From positions 1-32,983 of the forward strand of contig SLNO01000041.1 in the NCBI GenBank assembly GCA_007132975.1: DNA of 32,983 nt. Direction: 5' to 3'. Shown in pieces: positions 15,285-22,329 of this stretch. Origin of the DNA: Balneolales bacterium (GTDB lineage: Bacteria > Bacteroidota > Rhodothermia > Balneolales > Natronogracilivirgulaceae). A model generated the notes under the pieces. The model made no database searches. It was not told the DNA's origin and saw nothing but the letters and a program-made list of their open reading frames with translations. The position numbers and the translations under genes were made by a program. The stretch's first letter is position 1. Each line of letters opens with the position of its first letter.

Positions 15285-17114
15285 ATGAAAGGAAACGGAA
15301 CCAAACTGGCTTTTATCGTCGCCTTTTTAGTATTGACGATATACTACCTGTTCCCGTCATTCCAGTACTGGCTGGAAATGCGGAAAATCGACAATATGCA
15401 GGAAGAAGAGCGCATCGAGTACGTCCGCACCAACCAGGTGCGCATCGACAACATGCGCGAGAAGATCCTGACCCTGGGCCTCGACCTGCAGGGCGGCATG
15501 CACGTGACCCTGGAACTGGCCACCAACCAGCTGATCCAGGAACTGGCCGGCGAGTATGCTGATGACGAGTTCAACGAGATCCTCTCAGCGGCAAACCAGC
15601 GTGCCCGGGCCGCCAATACGGATGTCATCCTTGAGTTTGTCCAGGCGTTTGAAGAGCGTGATGCCGAAGCGCGCCTGAGCCGTTATTTCCGCTCCGACGC
15701 CGACAACATCACCCGCCGCTCGACCAACTCCGAGATCCAGCAGTGGCTCCAGGAGCAGCGCGACGCCGCCGTAAACCGTGCCATCGAGATCGTCAGGAAC
15801 CGGATTGACCGTTTCGGGGTGACCGAGCCATCCATCGTGCGCCAGGGCAACAACCGTCTTGTTGTTGAGCTGCCGGGTGTAACCGACGAGGAGCGCGTGC
15901 GCGATCTGCTGCGCGGTACGGCCCGCCTGGAGTTCCGCCTGACCGCCGACCCCGACGACCTGCGCCACTCACTGGAGCGGGTCATCACCTTCTTTGAACC
16001 CGGCGACGATGACGATTTCGACCTCGAGCAGGAGTGGGAGGATTTTGAGCAGGAGCGCCAGGACAACCCGCTGCTCCAGGTATTTCTTCCGCAGGGACAG
16101 GGCGTTACGTTCGGCTCCGCCGCCGGCGTTGACACCGCCGAAGTCAACAGCATGCTCCGCCAGCCTGAAGTCCAGCGCCTGATGCCGCGTGACATCACGC
16201 TCATGTGGACCGCCAACCCGCAGTTTGAAATGGAAGGCCGTGACTACTATTCGCTGATCGGCGTGCGCCGTCAGGTGGAATTGACCGGCGACGTGATCAC
16301 CGAAGCGCGTCCCACCTTCGACCAGCACACCAACCGCCCCGAGGTCTCCATGACCATGAACCGTCAGGGTGCCCGTGTCTGGGCCCGCGTGACCGGCGCC
16401 AACATCGGCCGCCCCATCGCCATTGCCCTTGACGGTGTGATCTACTCCTACCCTGTGGTGCAGGGCCAGATCACCGGTGGACGTTCTTCGATTACCGGGC
16501 TTGCCAGCTCGGCTGAGGCGGAAGACCTTGTGAACATCCTGATGTCGGGTGCGCTGCCCGCACCGCTGAACATCGTCCAGGAACGCACCGTGGGTCCAAG
16601 CCTGGGTGAAGCCTCCATCCGCGCCGGATTCAATTCGGCCCTGGCCGGACTGATCATCGTGGTTTTCTTCATGATGTTCTACTACCGCACAGGCGGGGCT
16701 ATCGCCGACATTGCCCTGGTGCTCAACATCATCTTCATCATGGGTATCCTGGCGGCATTCAACGCCACGCTGACCCTGCCGGGTATCGCCGGTATCGTAC
16801 TTACCATCGGTATGGCGGTGGATGCCAACGTTCTGATATTCGACCGTATCCGCGAGGAGCTGCGGGCAGGTAAAAGTCTCATCGCAGCCATCGACAGCGG
16901 GTACTCCAACTCCATGAGCGCCATCCTTGATGCCAACATCACCACATTCCTGACAGCCGTGATCCTGTTCAGCTTTGGTGTGGGGCCCATCAAGGGCTTT
17001 GCCATCACCCTCATGGCGGGGATTGCCGCTTCCCTGTTCAGCGCCATCATCATCACCCGTGTGATCGTTGACTGGATGACCAAGGACAAGAAGTGGACCA
17101 TCAGCTACGGCTGA
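15285..17114 (+). CDS. secD: Protein translocase subunit SecD
   Basis: SecD, with SecF, uses the proton gradient to pull translocating proteins out of SecYEG on the periplasmic side. This 609-residue product has TM1 (7-24) and then the large periplasmic head: LGLDLQGGMHVTLE after residue 60, AIEIVRNRIDRFGVTEPSIV, and VVELPGVTDEERVRDLL. The C-terminal RND-like membrane block includes GMAVDANVLIFDRIREELRAG, which carries the conserved Asp-Asn-Arg residues. An acidic insert (EPGDDDDFDLEQEWEDFEQE region, about 235-255) lengthens the P1 head compared with E. coli. It ends 54 bp before secF, so the two likely form an operon. Confidence 0.96.
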   Translation: MKGNGTKLAFIVAFLVLTIYYLFPSFQYWLEMRKIDNMQEEERIEYVRTNQVRIDNMREKILTLGLDLQGGMHVTLELATNQLIQELAGEYADDEFNEILSAANQRARAANTDVILEFVQAFEERDAEARLSRYFRSDADNITRRSTNSEIQQWLQEQRDAAVNRAIEIVRNRIDRFGVTEPSIVRQGNNRLVVELPGVTDEERVRDLLRGTARLEFRLTADPDDLRHSLERVITFFEPGDDDDFDLEQEWEDFEQERQDNPLLQVFLPQGQGVTFGSAAGVDTAEVNSMLRQPEVQRLMPRDITLMWTANPQFEMEGRDYYSLIGVRRQVELTGDVITEARPTFDQHTNRPEVSMTMNRQGARVWARVTGANIGRPIAIALDGVIYSYPVVQGQITGGRSSITGLASSAEAEDLVNILMSGALPAPLNIVQERTVGPSLGEASIRAGFNSALAGLIIVVFFMMFYYRTGGAIADIALVLNIIFIMGILAAFNATLTLPGIAGIVLTIGMAVDANVLIFDRIREELRAGKSLIAAIDSGYSNSMSAILDANITTFLTAVILFSFGVGPIKGFAITLMAGIAASLFSAIIITRVIVDWMTKDKKWTISYG

Positions 17115-17168
17115 TCGGCTGCCCCTTGAAACACATACCTTTTTTATGAACTCAAACATTTTCCACTC

Positions 17169-18086
17169 ATGAGACTTTTTGAAACCGCCAATTACAGCAT
17201 TATCCCACACCGAAAGGTGGGATATATCATATCAGGGACCCTGATCATTCTCTCCCTGGTTGCCATCTTCGGCCGCGGGCTCCAGTACGGGATCGATTTC
17301 CGCGGAGGGGTTGAAATCATCCTCGAGTTTGAACAACCCGTAACTGTCGAGGAAATCCGCAGCGAGCTGCAAGCGCCCCTGGGCACCCTGCCCAACATCC
17401 GCCGGCTGGGTGTCGGACGCGATATGCTCATCCGGGCTGATACGGAAATGCCCACATCCGAAGTACAGCAAATCGTCCTTGCAACCGCTGCATCACTCTA
17501 CCCCGACAATCCCTCGCGGATCATATCGACCGAGACGGTGGGTCCCAGCTTTGCCGACGACCTGCGCAACGCAGCACTCATGTCGATCATCTTCGCCCTG
17601 ATCGTGATCTTCCTCTACATCCTGATCCGTTTCAAGAAATGGTCCTACTCGGCCGGTGCCGTAGCCGCGCTGGCACACGACGTGATCATCACACTCGGCA
17701 TCTTCACGATTCTGCATGGCATTGTGCCGTTCAGCCTGGACATCAACCAGGTGCTGATCGCGGCGTTCCTGACCATTGTGGGTTACTCGCTTAACGATAC
17801 CGTAGTGGTGTTTGACCGGATCCGCGAAAACTCCCTCATCTTCAAGACCGAAAGCTTCGACAAGATGGTTAACAGGAGTATCAACAACACGTTGAGCCGT
17901 ACTATAGTAACATCACTGACCACCTTGTTTGTAGTCACGATACTGTTTATTTTCGGTGGAGATGTTCTGAAGGGGCTCTCGTTCGCACTGATTATCGGCG
18001 TGTTGCTTGGAACGTACAGTTCAATCTTCGTTGCAAGTTCTCTTCTGGTGGATCTTCAGCAGAAGACACGCAAAAACATAGCCTGA
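17169..18086 (+). CDS. secF: Protein translocase subunit SecF
   Basis: SecF is the partner of SecD. The 305-residue protein begins MRLFETANYSIIPHRKVGYIISG (TM1 near 19-38), then GLQYGIDFRGGVEIILEF, the short periplasmic domain and the VGPSFADDLRNAA entry to TM2. The membrane block carries ALAHDVIITLGIFTI, then GYSLNDTVVVFDRIREN, the SecF form of the conserved motif, and a LSRTIVTSLTTLF helix. Complete by length. It follows secD by 54 bp and precedes the STAS gene by 39 bp. Confidence 0.96.
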   Translation: MRLFETANYSIIPHRKVGYIISGTLIILSLVAIFGRGLQYGIDFRGGVEIILEFEQPVTVEEIRSELQAPLGTLPNIRRLGVGRDMLIRADTEMPTSEVQQIVLATAASLYPDNPSRIISTETVGPSFADDLRNAALMSIIFALIVIFLYILIRFKKWSYSAGAVAALAHDVIITLGIFTILHGIVPFSLDINQVLIAAFLTIVGYSLNDTVVVFDRIRENSLIFKTESFDKMVNRSINNTLSRTIVTSLTTLFVVTILFIFGGDVLKGLSFALIIGVLLGTYSSIFVASSLLVDLQQKTRKNIA

Positions 18087-18125
18087 TTCACTGGTTTCAC
18101 ATAACATAACCTAACCTGACTTCAT

Positions 18126-18476
18126 ATGAGTTTCAATATTTCCGAGCGATACAACTGTGTCGTGATCGAATTCAAAGGTAATGTAATGGGCGGACCGGAT
18201 GCCCTTACCCTCAATGAAAAGCTTCACGAACTGATTGACCAGGGAAAGAAGAATGCGGTTGTGGACCTGAGCCGGGTGAAGTTCATGAACTCCTCCGGGC
18301 TCGGCATGATGATCGGAGCACTTACAACCATGCGCAACGCCGGCGGCGATCTGCGCATCGCCAATGCCACCGATAAAATCGAAAGCCTGCTGATGATCAC
18401 CAAGCTTATTACCGTTTTTGATCATTACCGCACGCTTGACGAAGCTGTAGAATCCTTTGCAAAAAAGGACAAATAA
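18126..18476 (+). CDS. STAS-domain anti-sigma factor antagonist
   Basis: At 116 residues this is a free-standing STAS domain. NAVVDLSRVKFMNSSGLGMMIGAL (43-66) is the SpoIIAA/RsbV-type core. NSSGLG (55-60) holds the serine that anti-sigma kinases phosphorylate in the family, with Asn in place of the usual Asp. These proteins free a sigma factor, or act in related partner-switching, when dephosphorylated. No RsbW-type kinase, PP2C phosphatase or sigma gene lies in the window, so the partners must be encoded elsewhere. The gene follows secF by 39 bp and ends at a strong terminator, suggesting it is the last gene of the secDF transcript. Confidence 0.9.
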   Translation: MSFNISERYNCVVIEFKGNVMGGPDALTLNEKLHELIDQGKKNAVVDLSRVKFMNSSGLGMMIGALTTMRNAGGDLRIANATDKIESLLMITKLITVFDHYRTLDEAVESFAKKDK

Positions 18477-18508
18477 AGCATACCCTGTTTCCAATTTACC
18501 GGTCATGT

Positions 18509-18539
18509 AAAAAGGAGGTGCTACGGCGCCTCTTTTTTT
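18509..18539 (+). terminator. Strong intrinsic terminator with UACG tetraloop
   Basis: The run AAAAAGGAGGTGC-TACG-GCGCCTCTTTTTTT folds into a stem of about 8 bp, with A-U extension, around a C(UACG)G loop of the very stable UNCG class. An A-run on one side and a T-run on the other make it potentially bidirectional. It lies 33 bp after the STAS stop and 32 bp before purA, so it separates the secDF/STAS unit from the purA unit. Confidence 0.85.
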
Positions 18540-18570
18540 GGCCGGTTCCCACCTTATTCATGTTATTTCT

Positions 18571-19851
18571 ATGTCCGTTCGTATTGTAATCGGCGCCCAG
18601 TGGGGCGACGAGGGGAAAGGTAAGGTAGTTGACCTGCTCAGCAACCAGGCCGACTATGTGGCGCGCTATCAGGGCGGCGCCAATGCGGGCCACACGCTCA
18701 AGTTTGACGGCGAGACCCACATCCTCCACCTGATACCCTCCGGAATATTCCACAACAACACCACCTGTGTCATTGGCAACGGCGTGGTCATCGACCCGCT
18801 CACACTGCTTGATGAAATGGACATGGTTCGGAAAGCCGGCGTGGATTTCGAAGACCGACTTCTGATCAGCGAATCGGCCCATGTCATCCTCCCGTATCAC
18901 AGAAACCTGGACAAAGTCGGCGAAACGGCTTTGGGAGGTAAGAAAATCGGCACCACCGGTCGTGGTATCGGTCCGGCCTATGTCCACAAGATCGCACGCA
19001 TCGGCATCCGGATGATGGATCTGGAGGATGGCGACGTACTCCGCAAGAAGATGGAATCCAACCTGGTCGAGATCAACGCAAAGCTGGCTGCCTACCGGGC
19101 CGATCCCATGGAGCTGGACGAGATGTACGAGCAGATGCTGGAAGCCGGGAAGAAACTCAAGCCACATATCTGCAATACGACCAGCCGCTTCCACAAGGCG
19201 CTGGCGGCCGGTCGCGAAATCCTGCTCGAGGGAGCGCAGGGCACACTGCTTGATATCGATCATGGTACCTATCCCTATGTAACCTCCTCTTCTCCTACCT
19301 CCGGAGGCGCATGCAGCGGCACCGGAATCCCACCTACAGCTGTCGACCATGTAATGGGGATCACAAAAGCGTACTGCACCCGGGTGGGCAACGGTCCTTT
19401 TCCGACCGAGCTTGAAGACAAAACCGGCGAAAAGCTCCGCGAGGCCGGACACGAGTTCGGATCCACAACCGGGCGGCCCAGACGGTGCGGATGGCTCGAT
19501 CTCGTGGCTTTGCAGTATGCTGTCCGTATCAATGGTATCAACGAGCTTGCTATCACCAAGCTGGATGTGCTTGACGATTTTGAAACCATCAAGGTCTGTA
19601 CGGGTTACACCCTTGACGGTGAGGAGATTGACGAATTCCCGTTGCGACCGGCGGATCTGGAAAAGGTTGAGCCGGTCTACAAGGAATACAAGGGGTGGCA
19701 AACATCCATTCGAGAAGCTGAATCCTGGGATGAACTTCCGGGCGCAGCGCGTGAGTATCTGCAGGCGCTGTCAGAATTCGTCGATGTTCCGGTGAAGATC
19801 GTCTCCACCGGTCCGGGCCGCAACGAAACGATCGTCGTCGGGGAGCTGTAA
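18571..19851 (+). CDS. purA: Adenylosuccinate synthetase
   Basis: PurA joins IMP and aspartate with GTP to form adenylosuccinate, the first committed step to AMP. The 426-residue protein begins MSVRIVIGAQWGDEGKGKVVD, with the P-loop GDEGKGK (12-18) and catalytic Asp13-type residue. It also has GGANAGHT with the catalytic histidine, GIGPAY, EGAQGTLLDIDHGTYPYVTSS, GSTTGRPRRCGWLD (the IMP/Asp loop) and the C-terminal STGPGRNETI. The ATG at 18571 is preferred over an earlier in-frame start at 18538, which lies in the terminator. Its stop is only 9 bp before the RuBisCO-like gene, so the two are almost certainly cotranscribed. Confidence 0.97.
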   Translation: MSVRIVIGAQWGDEGKGKVVDLLSNQADYVARYQGGANAGHTLKFDGETHILHLIPSGIFHNNTTCVIGNGVVIDPLTLLDEMDMVRKAGVDFEDRLLISESAHVILPYHRNLDKVGETALGGKKIGTTGRGIGPAYVHKIARIGIRMMDLEDGDVLRKKMESNLVEINAKLAAYRADPMELDEMYEQMLEAGKKLKPHICNTTSRFHKALAAGREILLEGAQGTLLDIDHGTYPYVTSSSPTSGGACSGTGIPPTAVDHVMGITKAYCTRVGNGPFPTELEDKTGEKLREAGHEFGSTTGRPRRCGWLDLVALQYAVRINGINELAITKLDVLDDFETIKVCTGYTLDGEEIDEFPLRPADLEKVEPVYKEYKGWQTSIREAESWDELPGAAREYLQALSEFVDVPVKIVSTGPGRNETIVVGEL

Positions 19852-19860
19852 CCGCCAACC

Positions 19861-21135
19861 ATGTCCGACCGCTTCCATGTGACCTATCTGCTTACGCTCA
19901 CGGCCGATGAGGATCCGGAGGAGCGCATCCGGGCACTGCAGCTTGAACAGAGCGCGGAACTGCCGGATCATGTGGTTCATTCTCTGGGAATGCAGCATGT
20001 TGCCGGTTCCGTTACATCTGTCACATCCCTGGATGCATCTGTGGAAAGGTTGCGGGGCGCACTGCGCCAGCTCGAAGTCACCATCGCATGGCCCGGCAAC
20101 AACCACGGGAGCGAGATCACGCAGCTGCTGAACGTGCTCTTTGGCAATATCTCCATGAAAACGGGGATTGCCGTCACCGATATCCGATGGGAGGATCTTT
20201 CCGGGGGAAATGCCACCATCCTCTCCGGCTCCGCTTTCGGTATTGCAAGGATTCGCGAGAAGTGGGACATCCACGGGCGGGCCCTAGCCTGCACAGCCCT
20301 CAAACCCATGGGCTTTTCATCCCGGAAACTGGCGGATCTGGCTTACCGGTTCGCACTTGGGGGCGTGGATATCATAAAGGATGACCACGGACTGGCCGAC
20401 CAGCACACGGCCCCCTTCACGGAAAGGGTGAAGATGTGTGTGGAGGCCGTTGATCGCGCCGCACAAAAGACCGGTCGCCGCTCCCGGTACTTCCCGAACG
20501 TCACCACGGATCCGCACCGTGTTGCCGAACGTTATGAGCAGGCCGCAGGGCTGGGCGCCGACGGCGTGCTGCTTTGCCCGATGCTTGTCGGTCCGGCCCT
20601 CATGCACCACCTTGCGCGCCTCAATACCGGGCTTCCCATCATGGCGCACCCCGCTTTCAGCGGACCGTACGTCGCCCAAGGGATTGCACCCGGCAGCACC
20701 GATACCCGGCAGGAGTTCCCGGCAACGGACAGCACGGCAAAACGGGATGTGACGGGCAGCACTGTCAGAGCCGGATCCCCATCCACCCGAAAGAAAGCAC
20801 ACGTAACGGTACCGCACGGCTTTGAACCGGGGCTCTTTTACGGCGGACTGATGCGCGCCCTGGGAGCCGACTTCACCATTTATCCGAATACCGGCGGACG
20901 GTTTTCCTTCAGCCGGGAAACGTGCGATGCCATCAACGACCATGCCCGCCGCGACGGACAACCGTTTGCCCGCTGCTTCCCCACTCCCGGTGGCGGCATG
21001 CAGCGCGATCGAATGGCGCACTGGCTGGACACGTACGGTATCGATACCACGTTCCTGATGGGAGGCAGTCTTTTCGAGGATCCCGCAGGAATCGAAGCGG
21101 CATCCCGGGCGTTCATGGAGGCACTTGGCGCCTGA
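19861..21135 (+). CDS. RuBisCO-like protein (form IV)
   Basis: The 424-residue product aligns by motif with the RuBisCO large-subunit fold. ALKPMGFS (146-153) corresponds to the TxKPxxG loop with K148 for Lys175. GGVDIIKDDHGLADQ (167-181) corresponds to GGxDFxKDDE, keeping the carbamylation lysine (K173) and both Asp but with His176 for Glu204. MAHPAFSG (261-268) stands at the His294 strand. The loop-6 region is YPNTGGRFSFSRE, without the catalytic Lys334, and the phosphate-binding glycines GGGMQ (377-381) and FLMGGSL (398-404) remain. These changes rule out carboxylation and mark a form IV enolase/isomerase-type protein. A Ser/Thr/Arg-rich insertion (about 277-318) interrupts the usual 'IAPGLLYG' segment. 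It sits 9 bp after purA and upstream of a cupin. The substrate is unproved; see findings. Confidence 0.88.
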   Translation: MSDRFHVTYLLTLTADEDPEERIRALQLEQSAELPDHVVHSLGMQHVAGSVTSVTSLDASVERLRGALRQLEVTIAWPGNNHGSEITQLLNVLFGNISMKTGIAVTDIRWEDLSGGNATILSGSAFGIARIREKWDIHGRALACTALKPMGFSSRKLADLAYRFALGGVDIIKDDHGLADQHTAPFTERVKMCVEAVDRAAQKTGRRSRYFPNVTTDPHRVAERYEQAAGLGADGVLLCPMLVGPALMHHLARLNTGLPIMAHPAFSGPYVAQGIAPGSTDTRQEFPATDSTAKRDVTGSTVRAGSPSTRKKAHVTVPHGFEPGLFYGGLMRALGADFTIYPNTGGRFSFSRETCDAINDHARRDGQPFARCFPTPGGGMQRDRMAHWLDTYGIDTTFLMGGSLFEDPAGIEAASRAFMEALGA

Positions 21136-21268
21136 CAGGCCGGTGAGCCTGGTCCGGGAGCCTGTTCCGGAATAACACTCCGGGAGACCGATCCGGGAAG
21201 CACTGACAGCAACCCGCTGGCCGAAAAACAGACAAAGCAATCATTTCCATCATCCCTACTCTGACACC
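21136..21268. other. Spacer between RuBisCO-like gene and cupin gene
   Basis: 133 bp of GC-rich sequence with four close copies of TCCGGGA/TTCCGGA (21150-21205), able to form small alternative hairpins. There is no T-run and no clear -33/-7 promoter, so the cupin gene could be read from the purA promoter. Confidence 0.35.
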
Positions 21269-21730
21269 ATGAAAAATCCATCCAAGATAATCCGGGCCGA
21301 AAACCTGACCTGGCCCGGCCTTGCGCGAAAGGACTATAAAACCGACGGTTCCGGATTCCGGGACGTCTCCCGGTACGTGCTGTTCGGTGAGCGGGAGGAT
21401 GAGTCCGGCCTGAATATGCAGACCCGCTATTTTGAGATTGGTGAGGGTGGATACTCCTCGCTGGAGCGACACCGGCACCCGCATACGGTGGTCATTGCCA
21501 AAGGCCGGGGCAGCATGATCCTGGGCGACAGGTTTGTCCAGCTCGAAGCGATGGATGCGATCTACATTGCACCGGAAACCGTACACCAGTTCCATGCCGA
21601 CCGCGGTGAGCCGATGGGTTTTTTATGCATAGTGGACCGTTACCGCGACCGGCCTGAAATCCCGAAAAACGAGGCGGAACTCGCCGAATGGATACCGGAT
21701 CCGGATGTCAGGAAGAAGGCTCGGATCTGA
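21269..21730 (+). CDS. Cupin-domain protein beside a RuBisCO-like protein
   Basis: This 153-residue single-domain cupin has motif 1 as GGYSSLERHRHPHTVVIAKGRG (60-81), with metal-ligand candidates H68, H70 or H72 and E66. Motif 2 is AIYIAPETVHQFHA (97-110) with H106, followed by EPMGFLCIVDRYRDRPE (114-130) containing a lone Cys120. The N-terminal half (WPGLARKDYKTDG...VLFGEREDESGLNMQTRYFEIG) matches, as I recall, cupins encoded next to RuBisCO-like proteins. One of these, in Rhodospirillum rubrum, is a methylsulfurylase converting 1-methylthioxylulose 5-phosphate to 1-deoxyxylulose 5-phosphate. Cytoplasmic, no signal. The context supports a shared pathway with the RuBisCO-like gene 133 bp upstream; the exact reaction is inference. 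Confidence 0.8.
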   Translation: MKNPSKIIRAENLTWPGLARKDYKTDGSGFRDVSRYVLFGEREDESGLNMQTRYFEIGEGGYSSLERHRHPHTVVIAKGRGSMILGDRFVQLEAMDAIYIAPETVHQFHADRGEPMGFLCIVDRYRDRPEIPKNEAELAEWIPDPDVRKKARI

Positions 21731-21735
21731 GACCG

Positions 21736-21768
21736 GGAAATTTCGCGTCGCCGCGTGAAAAAATTTCC
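21736..21768. repeat. Hairpin between cupin gene and tRNA-Gly
   Basis: Perfect arms GGAAATTT (21736-21743) and AAATTTCC (21761-21768) enclose CGCG-TCGC-CGCG. No T-run follows, so it is a poor intrinsic terminator. It begins 6 bp after the cupin stop and may protect or process the 3' end of the message. Confidence 0.45.
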
Positions 21769-21770
21769 AC

Positions 21771-21802
21771 TTGTTAAAGCACGAACATTCTTCTTATATT
21801 TA
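21771..21802 (+). promoter_or_regulatory. Candidate promoter of tRNA-Gly
   Basis: TATATTTA (21795-21802) is the same -7 type octamer as at 14511-14518. TTG (21771-21773) lies 21 bp upstream, slightly long for -33. It would start transcription about 2-5 bp before the mature tRNA. Confidence 0.35.
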
Positions 21803-21811
21803 GTGCTCTAA

Positions 21812-21884
<73 letters not shown>

Positions 21885-21902
21885 CGACGCTCTCTTAGCA
21901 GA

Positions 21903-21940
21903 AAGCCCCTGGATTATCTGGTTCAGGGGCTTTTTTTTTT
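21903..21940 (+). terminator. Intrinsic terminator of tRNA-Gly
   Basis: AAGCCCCTG (21903-21911) pairs perfectly with CAGGGGCTT (21924-21932), and the T-run extends to 21940. This is a textbook stem and T-tract, and the strongest terminator in the window. Confidence 0.9.
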
Positions 21941-22329
21941 GCCTTTCTTTTACCTCGCAACAGTGTGGCTGGATACATGGAATAACTGATATTATCACTT
22001 CAAGGCCCCCCTTTGAGCTGATATGCCTTAACCAGTTTCATAAACGCTGAGAGCACATTCCCGTCCCGGTGAAAATCCACCCCTGCAACCTTGCTGGCCG
22101 CGGTTCCGGCCATTGGCAACCAGTTAAATAAAATACCTGTATAGCATTAAGCAAATTTTTTTTGTATATAGAGGAATAACCTTTGCAGTATTATCTATCG
22201 ACAATTGTGGGAATCCGGTCGGCAAGAGATGAAGACTTGGCGCAGATGGTATCACTATTTCCTGACGGAAAATTCAAAACCACGAGCGGAATCCTCCAGA
22301 AATCTGACGAATTGGCTATTGGATCACAC
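21941..22329. other. Long leader/intergenic region before the giant sensor kinase
   Basis: 389 bp without a convincing gene. It holds a 6-bp hairpin TGGCCG-CGGTTC-CGGCCA (22095-22112) and an imperfect hairpin around TCAAGGCCCCCCTTTGA (22001-22017). An AT-rich stretch with a T-tract (22130-22190) is the likely promoter area: AACCTTTG at 22178-22185 is close to a -7 element, but no -33 element stands at the right distance. An in-frame upstream extension of the kinase frame to a TTG at 22183 is not credible, because the signal peptide begins at 22330. Confidence 0.4.

Noticed and set aside
18173-18180. Minus-strand -7-like element TACCTTTG inside the STAS gene
   Set aside because: It lies in coding sequence, facing no minus-strand gene, and no -33 element was confirmed.
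20317-21240. 307-codon minus-strand open frame opposite the RuBisCO-like gene
   Set aside because: No domain pattern, and the plus strand carries a recognisable protein over the same bases.
22068-22112. Possible cobalamin riboswitch (GGTGAAAATCC followed by TGCAACC)
   Set aside because: The 11-base core match lacks the flanking GGGAA helix, the CCGGA closing arm and a B12 box, and the downstream gene is a sensor kinase. Probably chance.
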